From the NCBI GenBank assembly GCA_016183985.1, contig JACPDN010000006.1, forward strand, positions 620,001 to 684,000: DNA of 64,000 nt. The letters run 5' to 3'. Origin of the DNA: Pseudomonadota bacterium. Its GTDB lineage: Bacteria > Pseudomonadota > Alphaproteobacteria > Dongiales > Dongiaceae. This document shows, in pieces, positions 36,078-45,454 of this stretch (within the stretch, counting starts at the first letter, position 1; the number at the start of each line of letters is the position of its first letter). The notes under the pieces were generated by a model. That model made no database searches, had not been told where the DNA came from, and saw only the letters and a list, made by a program, of their open reading frames with translations. The position numbers and the translations under genes were made by a program.

Positions 36078-37438
36078 GCGGCCAATGCCGCCAGGAAGTT
36101 GCGGCAATAGCTTTCGGCCGTGATGGTGAAAACGCGCGAGCGCAGCCGGTCCATGCGGTTGCACCTTTCTTCAAGCGGCATGGTCAGCGCCTGGTGCATC
36201 GCATCGGTGATCTCACCGGGATCATAAGGGTTCACGATCAGCGCCTCGCTGAGATCCTCCGCCGCCCCAGCAAAGCGTGACAGGATCAGTACGCCCGGAT
36301 CGTTCTGGTCCTGCGCCGCGATGAACTCCTTGGCCACCAGGTTCATCCCGTCGCGCAAGGGCGTCACCAACCCGACCTTGGCCGCGCGATAGAAGCCGGC
36401 CAAGGTGGCGCGGCTCATCGGCCGCGTCATATAGCGCAAGGGCACCCAGTCGAATTCGGCGTAGCGCCCATTGATATTGCCGGCCTTGCGGTCAAGCTCG
36501 CGCCGCAATGCCTGGTATTCCGAGACATCCTCGCGACTCTTTGCTGCCACCTGCAGATAGCTCACCTTCTGCCGATGCTCTGGGTAATCGTGCAGCAGCT
36601 TCCCGAATGCCGTGAAGCGGTGGGGCAGCCCTTTCGAATAATCGAGCCGGTCGACGCCGATGACGAGATCGCGCCCGACGAGACTGGAGAGCAGGCGCTG
36701 CGTCTCCGCTGACCGCTCCGCCTTGGATGCCATCGCCGCGAAGCCACGCGCATCGATACCAATCGGATTGGCGATAGCGCGCGATGTACCGTCAGCGGTC
36801 ACGAAAGCGCCGTCAGCACTGGGTTCCATGCCCAGCACCTGTTTCACCGCGTCATGGAAATCGCGCCGGTGCTCCTCGGTTTGCAGCCCCACGACATCAT
36901 AGGCAAGAAAGGCGCGCAGCAGCTTTTCCCCTTGCGGCAATGCGCTGAAAAGCGACGCCGGCACAAAAGGAATATGCAGGAAGAAGCCCAATCGGTTGCG
37001 CACGCCAAGGCGCCGCAACTCGGCCCCCAGCGGGATCAGGTGATAGTCATGAATCCAGACAAGGTCATCGGGTTCCAGCTCCAGGGCCAGGGCCGCCGCA
37101 AAGGTGCGATTGACCGAGAAATAGCCATCGAGATCCTCGCGCTTGAAATCAATCAGCCCCAAGCGGAAATGCAGCAGCGGCCACAAGGTCGAATTGGCAT
37201 AACCGACATAGAAGCGGTCGTAATCCTCCTGGCTGAGATCGATCGTGGCATAGGTGACACCGCCCGCCGCCACCTTGCGCACGGGATTGTGGGAATTGGC
37301 CGAAATCTGCCCACTCCAGCCGAACCAAAGGCCGCCGTCTTTCAGCGCATCGGCGATGCCGACAGCAAGGCCGCCGGCGCGGGCACCGCGCTCGGTCGGC
37401 ACCGGCACGCGGTTGGAAACGATTACGACGCGCGCCAT
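36074..37438 (-). CDS. otsA: Trehalose-6-phosphate synthase
   Basis: 454 residues of the GT20 family: [14 protein letters not shown] with the GGLAVG loop at the N-terminus, [38 protein letters not shown] and [12 protein letters not shown], the UDP-glucose and glucose-6-P binding motifs. It makes trehalose-6-P. Start ATG 37438 overlaps the GH15 gene by 16 nt. Third gene of otsB-GH15-otsA. Trehalose serves as compatible solute and stress protectant. Confidence 0.95.
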   Translation of the reverse strand: MARVVIVSNRVPVPTERGARAGGLAVGIADALKDGGLWFGWSGQISANSHNPVRKVAAGGVTYATIDLSQEDYDRFYVGYANSTLWPLLHFRLGLIDFKREDLDGYFSVNRTFAAALALELEPDDLVWIHDYHLIPLGAELRRLGVRNRLGFFLHIPFVPASLFSALPQGEKLLRAFLAYDVVGLQTEEHRRDFHDAVKQVLGMEPSADGAFVTADGTSRAIANPIGIDARGFAAMASKAERSAETQRLLSSLVGRDLVIGVDRLDYSKGLPHRFTAFGKLLHDYPEHRQKVSYLQVAAKSREDVSEYQALRRELDRKAGNINGRYAEFDWVPLRYMTRPMSRATLAGFYRAAKVGLVTPLRDGMNLVAKEFIAAQDQNDPGVLILSRFAGAAEDLSEALIVNPYDPGEITDAMHQALTMPLEERCNRMDRLRSRVFTITAESYCRNFLAALAA

Positions 37439-39216
37439 AGGCCCTCCTCCCAGCTGCGGCTGAGGCGCATGGCGGAGAGGATCATGCCGACCATCGAAAA
37501 AGTCTGCGGAAAATTGCCCCACAACACACCGTTGCGACCGTCGAGATCTTCCGACAACAGGCCTAAATGATTGCGATGCGCGAGGATGCGGTCGAACATG
37601 CTCTTGGCTTTCTCCCGCTGTCCCGTCGCGACCAGCGCATCGATGAACCACCAGCTGCAGACGAGAAAAGCTGTCTCAGGCCGCCCAAAATCGTCGGGCT
37701 CGTTGTAGCGTAGGAGAAAGCCGTCATGCATCAGGCGTTCCTCGACCACCGCCAGCGTGCGCAGAAAACGCGGGTCGTCATGGCGCAGCAGGCCGATCTC
37801 CGGCAGGGTCAGCACGGCGGCATCGCATATATCGCTGTCGAAGGCGCCGGCTAGCCAGCCATCGGTCGCCGAGGTTGCGCGCGCCAAAATCGTCTCGCGC
37901 AAATCCGCGGCCAATCGCAGCCAGCGATCGCGATCCTCGATTTCGCCGACTCGACCGGCAATGAGCCCAAGGCGATGCAAGGCCGCCCAGCACATGGCTG
38001 CCGAATGGGTATGCACACCGGTCCGCTCGCGATATTCCCAGAGCCCCGCATCCGGGGCGAGGGCCGATGCCGCCGCCAGATCGCCGATCGGCCGCAGCTG
38101 CCGATAGAGATCGAGATCGCCGATGCTCGGCAGCCTTTCGTCATAGAACATCTGCGCTGCGGTCAGGATGATCGAGCCATAGCCGTCATGCTGGCGTTGA
38201 AGAATTGCCGCATTGCCAACGCGAACCGGCCCCATGCCGCGATAGCCGGCAAGTGCCGGCGCTTCATGTTCGGCGACATCCTTTCCCGGCACGATGGGAT
38301 AAAGCGGCACTTCCGGCGACACACCCGCACTCAGCACGGCGTTGAGAATGAAGCGCACATGGCTTTCCATCGTGCGGGTGGCCCCTAAGCGATTGAGCGC
38401 CGTCACCGTGAAATAGGAATCGCGCAGCCAGCAATAGCGATAATCCCAATTGCGCCCTGAATGCGCCGCTTCCGGCACCGATGTCGTAAGGGCCGCAACG
38501 ATGGCACCCGTATCCTCGAAAGTGCAGAGCTTCAGCGTGATGGCGGCACGGATCACCGCCTCCTGATAGTCGAACGGGACGGCAAGATCGCGCACCCAGT
38601 CGCGCCAGTAATGCGCCGTCTGGTCGAGAAAATCGCTGACCAAGGCATGCGGCGCTTCCGGTATCGTCTCGTCGCTGCCGATAATGAGGTTGATGGGCCG
38701 GTCGAGCAGGAATTCCGCCTCATTGGCGAGATAGCTAACCGGCATGTCGGTGGTGACACGCAGCGTGTTGTCGCCAGCCACGAACCGCACATGGTTGCTG
38801 CCAATGATGCTGCGCGGCGACGTGGCGCCATAATCGAAAGTCGGCCGCACCCGCACCGTGATGCGGCAACGTCCGGTCAGCGGCTCTATCCGCCGAATGA
38901 GAAGCGGCGGACAGAAGAAGCGTCCAAAGCGGATGAAGCGCGGCGCAAAATCGATGACGCGGGCCGAATTGCCGTGGCGGTCGGTAAAATGGGTTTCCAG
39001 GATGGCGGTATTGCGCTGATAGATCTGCGAGGACGACACACCCTCTGCAACAACGATGTCGGCAAAACCGGCCTCTGGTTCTTCGCCATTCACCAGCGCA
39101 TTGAACAGCGGGTCGCTATCAAAGCGCGGAAAACAAAACCATTGGTGCCGCCCGGCACGGTTCACCAGGCTGGCGACGGTTCCGTTGCCGATCACGCCCA
39201 AATCAAGCTGCGCCAT
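37423..39216 (-). CDS. Glycoside hydrolase family 15 (glucoamylase/trehalase-like)
   Basis: 597 residues. The N-terminal beta domain begins LGVIGNGTVASLVNRAGRHQWFCFPRFDSD; the (alpha/alpha)6 barrel contains SGRNWDYRYCWLRDSYFTVTALNRLG, a GH15 hallmark, and late GLLSEDLDGRNGVLWGNFPQTFSMVG with a catalytic Glu near GLLSE. No signal peptide, so it acts in the cytoplasm. Lying between otsB and otsA with 0-16 nt spacing, it may hydrolyse trehalose or be part of trehalose turnover; some bacterial GH15 proteins are trehalases. Specificity cannot be read from sequence. Confidence 0.9.
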   Translation of the reverse strand: MAQLDLGVIGNGTVASLVNRAGRHQWFCFPRFDSDPLFNALVNGEEPEAGFADIVVAEGVSSSQIYQRNTAILETHFTDRHGNSARVIDFAPRFIRFGRFFCPPLLIRRIEPLTGRCRITVRVRPTFDYGATSPRSIIGSNHVRFVAGDNTLRVTTDMPVSYLANEAEFLLDRPINLIIGSDETIPEAPHALVSDFLDQTAHYWRDWVRDLAVPFDYQEAVIRAAITLKLCTFEDTGAIVAALTTSVPEAAHSGRNWDYRYCWLRDSYFTVTALNRLGATRTMESHVRFILNAVLSAGVSPEVPLYPIVPGKDVAEHEAPALAGYRGMGPVRVGNAAILQRQHDGYGSIILTAAQMFYDERLPSIGDLDLYRQLRPIGDLAAASALAPDAGLWEYRERTGVHTHSAAMCWAALHRLGLIAGRVGEIEDRDRWLRLAADLRETILARATSATDGWLAGAFDSDICDAAVLTLPEIGLLRHDDPRFLRTLAVVEERLMHDGFLLRYNEPDDFGRPETAFLVCSWWFIDALVATGQREKAKSMFDRILAHRNHLGLLSEDLDGRNGVLWGNFPQTFSMVGMILSAMRLSRSWEEGLWRAS

Positions 39217-39993
39217 TCAATGCTCCGTCGCATCAACGGGCGCTTTTCCACGCTCCGCAAGTTCGCCAAGCCAGGCCCGGACCCGGGCTGGTTCACCGGC
39301 AAAGGCCTCCGGAACCCGAAGCCCCAGGCCGCCCAGATCCTGCGCAGCCCTGATGGCATCCTCGTCCGTGACGTCGTCGCCAATGAAGAAAGGTTTTCGG
39401 CCTTTGAAGACGTCCGTCTTCATCAGCCGACGTAAGGCAGCGCCCTTGTTGATCGACCGATGACGCAGTTCGCGCGCCATCAATGCGGGCAGGATCTCGA
39501 AATTCGGGTCACTTTCGACAAACTGTTCCAGCAGCCCCATCACCGGCAGGCCGAGTTGTGGGTTGGCGCGGTAATGCACGGCGATGCCATGAGATTTCTC
39601 CTCCACCAGCACACCCGGCCACGCCTCGGCCTGCTGATGGATCAGCTGCCGCCAATGCGCCGGGACGATCGTATTGGCAGCGGCCTCGGCCACCGCCCCA
39701 TCCGGCAGACGCAGCACCGCACCATGTTCGCTACCGGCGCAAACCAGCAGCGGGTGCAGCAACCGGTCGATCGTCCGCAGCGTGCGTCCGGAAAGAACAG
39801 CGACGGCACCGCCCATTTGTGTCCGCAGCCTGGCGAGCGTGTCGATCAGATGTTTCGGAACGATGACAGATTCCGGCGAGGCCGCGATGTCGAGAAGCGT
39901 ACCGTCCAGGTCGAGAAACAGCGCCCAGGCGCCGTTGTCCATCATCTCTGGCCGTGGCGGCGCATTGTGTTTTCCGTGCAACATCATCGACAA
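39217..39993 (-). CDS. otsB: Trehalose-6-phosphate phosphatase
   Basis: 258 residues, HAD superfamily. Motif I is LFLDLDGTLLDIA, motif II VAVLSGRTL, and motif III/IV PFFIGDDVTDEDAI. It dephosphorylates trehalose-6-P to trehalose. First gene of the otsB-GH15-otsA unit; its TGA abuts the GH15 ATG. An internal ATG two codons in (39987) is an alternative start. The 137 bp upstream, shared with a divergent PAS protein, shows no clear operator. Confidence 0.94.
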   Translation of the reverse strand: MSMMLHGKHNAPPRPEMMDNGAWALFLDLDGTLLDIAASPESVIVPKHLIDTLARLRTQMGGAVAVLSGRTLRTIDRLLHPLLVCAGSEHGAVLRLPDGAVAEAAANTIVPAHWRQLIHQQAEAWPGVLVEEKSHGIAVHYRANPQLGLPVMGLLEQFVESDPNFEILPALMARELRHRSINKGAALRRLMKTDVFKGRKPFFIGDDVTDEDAIRAAQDLGGLGLRVPEAFAGEPARVRAWLGELAERGKAPVDATEH

Positions 39994-40130
39994 TCACTGC
40001 CCATGGCGGGGACCATGGAATCCTGCCTTCCGTTGAATGGGGCAAATTCACCGACTTTAGTAACGGGCTGAAAGGCGAATGGTTCCACAGATGTCTTGGG
40101 TTTGCCGCTTATCTCGGATAATGTTTAATT

Positions 40131-40664
40131 ATGAGTGTGCCTGCGAAGACAGATCGTGACATGTCGAGAGGGACGGCGCCACTGCGCGCCGATGCGCCTG
40201 CCACGGTAGGCGCGGACCTCGTTTCGATGGCGCGCCCTTATCACGACGACATCATGGCCTTTCATGCGCTTTGGCAGAAGAAATGTCGCGGCCGCGACAT
40301 GCCGGCCCGCGCCGATTTCGATCCGGCTGAGATGCGGGGCTTTCTGCCCGGGATCACGATCATCGACGTCGTGGCCGATGCACGCCGCTTCGTTTATCGG
40401 TTGCTCGGCACGCGTGAAGTGGCAATGCGCAACAATGATCCAACCGGCAAAGGTGTTGCCGAAGGCTATTATGCCAGTTCGCTGGAGGCAGCAATGGCAG
40501 CCTATGAAGACGTGATGACACGCCGCGCGCCGCGTTTCGAACAGCGCCGCTTCCTGACACCCGACAATCGCATCGGGCATGAGCAAACGGTCATTCTGCC
40601 ACTCTCTGACGACGGCCGGGCGATCAACAAGATGATCGCCTATACCCATCATCACCTCATCTAG
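40131..40664 (+). CDS. PAS_5-family small PAS protein
   Basis: 177 residues. FHALWQKKCRGRDMPARADFDPAEMRGFLPGITIIDVV, YRLLGTREVAMRNNDPTGKGVAEGYY and VILPLSDDGRAINKMIAY match the two PAS_5 proteins at 24.2-25.3 kb. No output domain. It is divergent from otsB and its stop overlaps the convergent gloB stop by 4 nt. Ligand and role unknown. Confidence 0.77.
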   Translation: MSVPAKTDRDMSRGTAPLRADAPATVGADLVSMARPYHDDIMAFHALWQKKCRGRDMPARADFDPAEMRGFLPGITIIDVVADARRFVYRLLGTREVAMRNNDPTGKGVAEGYYASSLEAAMAAYEDVMTRRAPRFEQRRFLTPDNRIGHEQTVILPLSDDGRAINKMIAYTHHHLI

Positions 40665-41449
40665 AAGCGATCCTTCGCCGCGCGAATCGCACCCAGTACA
40701 TCAGCATCGGAAACACCCGGCCCACCGAAGCGGCGCCGCAAATCCGGTTGATCGGCGCGCAGGAAGGGGTTGCAGGCTTTTTCAGCACCTAACGTCGAAG
40801 GAATGGTGAAACGACCGGCGGCCCGTTCCGTCGCAACCTTCTCCGCCTTTGCCTTCAAGGCGGCGTTCTCCGGCTCCGCCGTCAGGGCAAAGCGCGCGTT
40901 CGACTGCGTGTATTCATGGGCGCAATAGATGCGCGTGTCATCCGGCAGAGCGCGCAGCTTCAGCAGCGACGACCACATCTGCGCCGGCGTGCCTTCAAAA
41001 AGACGCCCGCATCCCAGCGAGAACAACGTGTCGCCGCAGAACAGCGCATAGTCTTCGGCAAACCAATAGGCGATATGCCCCCGCGTATGTCCGGGAACGA
41101 AAAAGACGCTGGCATGCCGGCCGCCAAAATCGGCACCGCTTGCCTCATCGACCGCAAGATCCAGGCCTGGAATCCGCTCGCGGTCATAGGCGGGCCCGAC
41201 GATCTTGCAGCCGGTCCTGGATTTCAGTTCCAGATTGCCACCGACATGATCGCCATGGTGATGGGTGTTGAGAATATGCGTAAGCTGCCAGCCATGCGCC
41301 GCACAGGCAGCCAGTGCAGGTGCTGCTTCGGCTGGATCCACCACCGCCGTCTCACCACCTGCCGGATCGTGGATCAGGAAGCCGTAATTGTCCGACAGCA
41401 TGGGAAAAACGACGATTTCCAATGCGGGTCTGGTGGCTTCCTGCGGCAT
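40661..41449 (-). CDS. gloB: Hydroxyacylglutathione hydrolase (glyoxalase II)
   Basis: 262 residues, metallo-beta-lactamase fold. Metal-binding THHHGDHVGG, then VPGHTRGHIAYWF, FCGDTLFSLGCGRLFEG and CAHEYTQSNARFAL, and the C-terminal NPFLR glyoxalase II motif. It hydrolyses S-lactoylglutathione to lactate in methylglyoxal detoxification. Divergent from a methyltransferase gene, an arrangement found in many alphaproteobacteria. Confidence 0.96.
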   Translation of the reverse strand: MPQEATRPALEIVVFPMLSDNYGFLIHDPAGGETAVVDPAEAAPALAACAAHGWQLTHILNTHHHGDHVGGNLELKSRTGCKIVGPAYDRERIPGLDLAVDEASGADFGGRHASVFFVPGHTRGHIAYWFAEDYALFCGDTLFSLGCGRLFEGTPAQMWSSLLKLRALPDDTRIYCAHEYTQSNARFALTAEPENAALKAKAEKVATERAAGRFTIPSTLGAEKACNPFLRADQPDLRRRFGGPGVSDADVLGAIRAAKDRF

Positions 41450-41561
41450 CGCGGGCTCCCAAATCGAACGTCGGCAATGACTTATCGCCGATTACTTCCT
41501 GGCTGACGATAGCAGCGGATATGCCATAATCAAGGCATCCGCCAGTAAAGATGAGATAGCC

Positions 41562-42317
41562 TTGTTTCAAGACGTCGTCGATGTTCGCGATTTCTATCAG
41601 ACGCCCCTCGGCAAGGTGACGCGTCAGCTCCTGCGTGCGCGCATCCGCGACATGTGGCCGGACGTACGCGGCCAATCGTTGCTGGGAATAGGTTTCGCGA
41701 CACCCTTTCTGCAGCCCTTCCGGGCAGAGGCGGAGCGCGTGCTGTCGATCATGCCGGCGGGCCAGGGTGTCGTGCATTGGCCGCGCGACGAACCCAATCT
41801 GACGGCGCTTGCCGATGAAACCGAATTGCCGCTGCAGGACTATTCCGTCGATCGCATCCTGATGGTACATGGGCTGGAAGGTTCGGACCACCCAGGCGAC
41901 ATGCTGCGCGAAGCGTGGCGCGTGCTGGCCGGCGGCGGCCGGTTGCTGCTGGTGGTGCCGAACCGGCGCAGCTTCTGGGCGCAAAGCGAACGCACGCCTT
42001 TCGGCTTCGGCCAGCCTTATTCCGCCGGCCAGCTCTCGCGCCTGTTGCGCAACCATTCCTTCACGCCGCTGCGCACCGAACGCAGCCTATGCTTCCTGCC
42101 GATCCGCAGCCGATCCTGGCTGCGCATGGCCCCAGGCTGGGATGCTTTCGCCCGCCATGCCATGCCGGGGCTTGCCGGTGCCATTCTCATCGAGGCAACG
42201 AAACAAGTTTATGGCGCGATCCCGGTGAAGCGGGCGCGCCGTGCCTTGCCGGCGATGGTGCCCGTCCCCGCCACCGCGGCGACCCGCGGTCTGACGCGCG
42301 ATCACGTCGACAAGTGA
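41562..42317 (+). CDS. Class I methyltransferase next to gloB
   Basis: 251 residues from a TTG at 41562 (start uncertain; no in-frame ATG before the conserved part). VDVRDFYQTPLGKVTRQLLRARI opens the family found beside gloB, followed by the weak AdoMet loop LLGIGFATPFL, LPLQDYSVDRILMVHGLE and EAWRVLAGGGRLLLVVPNRRSFWA. The usual acidic Gly-rich motif I is reduced. Substrate unknown. Followed by a hairpin terminator. Confidence 0.84.
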   Translation: MFQDVVDVRDFYQTPLGKVTRQLLRARIRDMWPDVRGQSLLGIGFATPFLQPFRAEAERVLSIMPAGQGVVHWPRDEPNLTALADETELPLQDYSVDRILMVHGLEGSDHPGDMLREAWRVLAGGGRLLLVVPNRRSFWAQSERTPFGFGQPYSAGQLSRLLRNHSFTPLRTERSLCFLPIRSRSWLRMAPGWDAFARHAMPGLAGAILIEATKQVYGAIPVKRARRALPAMVPVPATAATRGLTRDHVDK

Positions 42318-42335
42318 AGTCGGCAAATGAAAGTC

Positions 42336-42363
42336 AGGCGAGGCAGCTATCGCCCCCTCGCCT
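42336..42363. terminator. Hairpin terminator between convergent genes
   Basis: AGGCGAGG (42336-42343) and CCTCGCCT (42356-42363) form a perfect 8-bp stem followed by TCCCTT on plus. It lies between the methyltransferase stop and the convergent yjhX-like stop. The U-run is poor on both strands. Confidence 0.5.
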
Positions 42364-42375
42364 TCCCTTCATGTC

Positions 42376-42630
42376 CTATCTGTTATCGAGCTGCGCACGA
42401 ACGGCCCGCAACCCGCCAAGCGTGATCCGATAGGGGCCACCACCTTTCGACGCGATGAGGCCTTTGCGCTTCAGCTTGGCAAAGAGATCCAGACGACAAT
42501 TGACCAGTCGATGGCCGTCGCGGTTGAAGCAGTCGACGGCAATGATCCGGTTGTCTTCACGGTGATGGGCAATGTGGCCGCCCTGGGCCAAAACGTGCAG
42601 CACGCGCTGCTCGTCCCTGGAAACGTTCAT
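42376..42630 (-). CDS. yjhX: YjhX-family (UPF0386) protein
   Basis: 84 residues from ATG 42630: [22 protein letters not shown], then [26 protein letters not shown] and the ending [12 protein letters not shown], the pattern of the YjhX family. In E. coli YjhX has been described as a topoisomerase-inhibiting toxin countered by YjhQ; no YjhQ-like acetyltransferase gene is adjacent, so this looks like an orphan. The frame extends 28 codons upstream with no ribosome site. The 227 bp upstream hold nothing recognisable. Confidence 0.86.
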   Translation of the reverse strand: MNVSRDEQRVLHVLAQGGHIAHHREDNRIIAVDCFNRDGHRLVNCRLDLFAKLKRKGLIASKGGGPYRITLGGLRAVRAQLDNR

Positions 42631-42857
42631 GAGGGAGATGTCCTCGGCACTCGCATGACGAGGCTGTCCGGCACAACGCCTCAGCGGCAATCGCGCACCG
42701 AATCCGGCCGGCAAGCCCCAACGGGTGGCGCCCTCTCAGGAAGGCGCCGCAACGTCAGCGAATGGCCACAATCTCCAGCATCAACGCTCCTCTAACCGGC
42801 GGCACCAGTCGGCCGCGGGTGGAAACTGCTGGCAATCTACTTTTCAGATACGCGCTG

Positions 42858-44147
42858 TCAATAGGCGGCGACCGTGGCGGCACGCTTCAGCCGCGACCGC
42901 TCGGCAAAGATCGCGGCGACGCCGATGACACAGGTGAACGCCACATAATGCGCTGGGGCCAGCGGATCGGCTTGCGTCAACAGCGACACGAACAGCGGTG
43001 TCAGCCCCCCGAAGATGGCGTAAGCGACGTTATAGGAGAAGGAAATGCCACTGAAGCGCACGGCGGCCGGAAAGGCACGCACCATGACGACGGGAACCGT
43101 GGCAATGGTGCCGACACAAAAGCCGGTGATCGCATAAAGCGGCGGCAAAAGAGCGGCGGATTGTGCGACACCCAGATAAAGCGCGTAACCGCTGGCGACC
43201 AGGCCGACAGCCCCCACCAGCATCACCCGCGCCGGCCCGAAGCGGTCGCAGGCCATGCCGACCAGCACGCAGGAAATGCTCAAGGCCAAGGTCGCCGCCG
43301 AATTCGCCGGCAGCGTATCGGCGGGCGTGAGCCCATGGAGCTTCTGCAGAAGCGTCGGTGTCATCAGAATGAAGACGACGATGCCCGCGGTGAGTGTCCA
43401 GGTGGCGAGTGCTGAAATGATCACCGCCGGTGCGTGATCGCGCAACACGGCTTTCACCGGCAAAACCTCGCTCAGCGCCTTCTTGGCACGGATTTCCTGG
43501 AACACCGGGGTCTCATCCAGATAGCGGCGCAAGTAGACCGCGACGAGGCCGAAGATGCCACCGGCAATGAACGGGAAGCGCCAGGCATAGGCGCCGATCT
43601 CTTCCGGCAGGTATAGGCGGTTGACGCCCGTCGCCACCACCGAGCCCAGCAGGATGCCGGCGGTGAGGCCGCAGGTCAGCAACCCGCAGGCGACGCCGAT
43701 CCGGTTGCTCGGCACATGCTCGGCAACGAAGACCCAGGCGCCCGGCACTTCACCACCGATGGCGGCACCCTGCAGGATGCGCATCAGCAGAAGCAGCAAG
43801 GGTGCCGCGTAACCGATCTGCGCATAAACCGGCAGCAGGCCGACCAGCAGCGTCGGTACCGCCATCAGGAAGACGCTGAGCGCGAACATGCGCTTGCGGC
43901 CGAAGAGATCCCCGAAATGCGCCATGATGATGCCGCCCAAAGGCCGCGCCAGATAGCCGGCGGCAAAGATGCCGAAGGATTGCAGCTGGCGCAGCCAGTC
44001 CGGCATATCGGGCGGGAAGAACAGCTGCCCGATAACCGCCGTGAAGAAGACGAAGATGATGAAGTCATAAAACTCGAGCGCACCGCCGAGGGCGGCGAGG
44101 CTCAGGGTCTTCACATCCTGGCGGGTCAGCTTGCGGGCGGTGCTCAT
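42858..44147 (-). CDS. MHS-family MFS transporter (metabolite/proline-betaine:H+ symporter type)
   Basis: 429 residues, about 12 membrane helices. LGGALEFYDFIIFVFFTAVIGQLFFPP at the start, ARPLGGIIMAHFGDLFGRKRMFALSVFLMAVPTLLVGLLP with the MFS loop motif G-D-x-x-G-R-K/R, and RILQGAAIGGEVPGAWVFVAEH are typical MHS (ProP/KgtP-like) features. Likely proton-coupled uptake of an organic acid or compatible solute; substrate unknown. The LysR gene 103 bp upstream on the same strand may control it. Confidence 0.88.
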   Translation of the reverse strand: MSTARKLTRQDVKTLSLAALGGALEFYDFIIFVFFTAVIGQLFFPPDMPDWLRQLQSFGIFAAGYLARPLGGIIMAHFGDLFGRKRMFALSVFLMAVPTLLVGLLPVYAQIGYAAPLLLLLMRILQGAAIGGEVPGAWVFVAEHVPSNRIGVACGLLTCGLTAGILLGSVVATGVNRLYLPEEIGAYAWRFPFIAGGIFGLVAVYLRRYLDETPVFQEIRAKKALSEVLPVKAVLRDHAPAVIISALATWTLTAGIVVFILMTPTLLQKLHGLTPADTLPANSAATLALSISCVLVGMACDRFGPARVMLVGAVGLVASGYALYLGVAQSAALLPPLYAITGFCVGTIATVPVVMVRAFPAAVRFSGISFSYNVAYAIFGGLTPLFVSLLTQADPLAPAHYVAFTCVIGVAAIFAERSRLKRAATVAAY

Positions 44148-44250
44148 GGCAATCTCTTAGGCTCAGTTGACAGAACTGGCCGCACTATAATTGCCGTTGT
44201 CGCAATCCTACCTTTGCATTTCCTGCAACGTGCCGTGACCAAGCTGCAGT

Positions 44251-45150
44251 TTAATTGCGCTCTTTTGTCGCGTGCCCGGTCGAAATCAGGCTGCTCTCCA
44301 GCGTCTCCATCAACGCCTCGCGCAATCGCTGCGTCGCCGCCGACGGCGTTTCCTCGCCGACATGGAGATAAAGGTCGATGGGTGGTGTCATGGCGGGGAG
44401 GCCGCTTGTCCCATCCAGCACTTTGAGCCGCGCCGGAATTCCCTCCGCCGTGCGTGGCGTGACACCAAGCCCTGCCTCGACTGCCGCGTAAAGCCCGGCA
44501 AGGCTCGGGCTGTTGAAGGCGATGCGCCAGGGCATGCCCGCCGCATCCAGCGCCTCGATAGCACGGCTGCGGAAGGTGCAGGGTTGTTTGAAAGCCAGCA
44601 ACGGCACGGGCTCATTCGTCCTCAACTCGAAATCGGCGGTACCGATCCAGCGCAACGGCACCTCGCCGATCCGCTGCCGGCGCGGGCTCGGGTAATCGCC
44701 CCAGCACAGCGCCAGATCGAGCTCGCCCTTCTCCACGGCTTCGGCAAGATTGACGCCGCGCTCGACACGCACATCGACCTTGATCTGCGGATGTGCGCGG
44801 GCAAATCGGCCGAGCAGGCGCGGCAGCCAGCTCTCGGCGAAGTCCTGCACCAGCCCCAAACGCACCCAGCCTTCGACGGCAACACCGCGCGTGGCGGCAA
44901 TCGCCTCGTCATTCAATTCGAGCAGGCGCCTCGCATAGGAAAGCAGGATCTCGCCGGGTGCGGTGAGGGCGAGGCCGCGACCCTCCTTCCTGAGCAGCGC
45001 TTCGCCGACCTGATCCTCCAGCTTTTTGAGCTGCAGGCTGATCGCCGATTGCGACCGGCCAAGGCGGTCGGCGGCCTTGGCGAAGCTCCCCAGCTCCGTG
45101 CCCGTCACGAAGCTTCTCAAGACATCCATGTCGAGATTGGTCAGCTGCAT
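44251..45150 (-). CDS. LysR-family transcriptional regulator
   Basis: 299 residues. The winged helix is FVTGTELGSFAKAADRLGRSQSAISLQLKKLEDQVG with ALLRKEGRGLALTAPGE, followed by a LysR substrate-binding domain. It is upstream of and co-directional with the MHS transporter (103 bp gap), and divergent from a 64-residue membrane protein. Inducer unknown. Confidence 0.9.
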   Translation of the reverse strand: MQLTNLDMDVLRSFVTGTELGSFAKAADRLGRSQSAISLQLKKLEDQVGEALLRKEGRGLALTAPGEILLSYARRLLELNDEAIAATRGVAVEGWVRLGLVQDFAESWLPRLLGRFARAHPQIKVDVRVERGVNLAEAVEKGELDLALCWGDYPSPRRQRIGEVPLRWIGTADFELRTNEPVPLLAFKQPCTFRSRAIEALDAAGMPWRIAFNSPSLAGLYAAVEAGLGVTPRTAEGIPARLKVLDGTSGLPAMTPPIDLYLHVGEETPSAATQRLREALMETLESSLISTGHATKERN

Positions 45151-45259
45151 CGTTCAGTTTTCCAAAAGCATCACATTTGAACTACCAATTTTTCAAAACG
45201 ATCCTGGGCAACTACATCAAAATCGTCAACCTAAAACCGCCCCAAGGAGGGCTCAATAG

Positions 45260-45454
45260 ATGTCCGATTTCGCCCTGAATCAGATCTCGCCCCGCCAGCA
45301 GACGATCGGCCTGGGAGCATTCCTGGTCGCCGTTCTGATCGTTGCCGCGCTCGTGCTGACGGCGGTCAAGGTCGCCGGGGATGTTCGAAGCAGGGATTTG
45401 CCATCGCTGATCGAATTCGAGAATCCCGCCTCTCTCTCCGGCTTTACCGCCTGA
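45260..45454 (+). CDS. Small single-pass membrane protein
   Basis: 64 residues. A hydrophilic N-terminus (MSDFALNQISPRQQ) precedes one strong membrane helix (about 16-38, LGAFLVAVLIVAALVLTAV) and a C-terminal tail of about 25 residues. A near-ideal AAGGAGG at 45243-45249 sits 10 nt before the ATG, which is the main reason to believe it. Its 3' end overlaps the convergent lipid kinase by 11 nt. Not recognised; divergent from the LysR gene. Confidence 0.6.
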   Translation: MSDFALNQISPRQQTIGLGAFLVAVLIVAALVLTAVKVAGDVRSRDLPSLIEFENPASLSGFTA

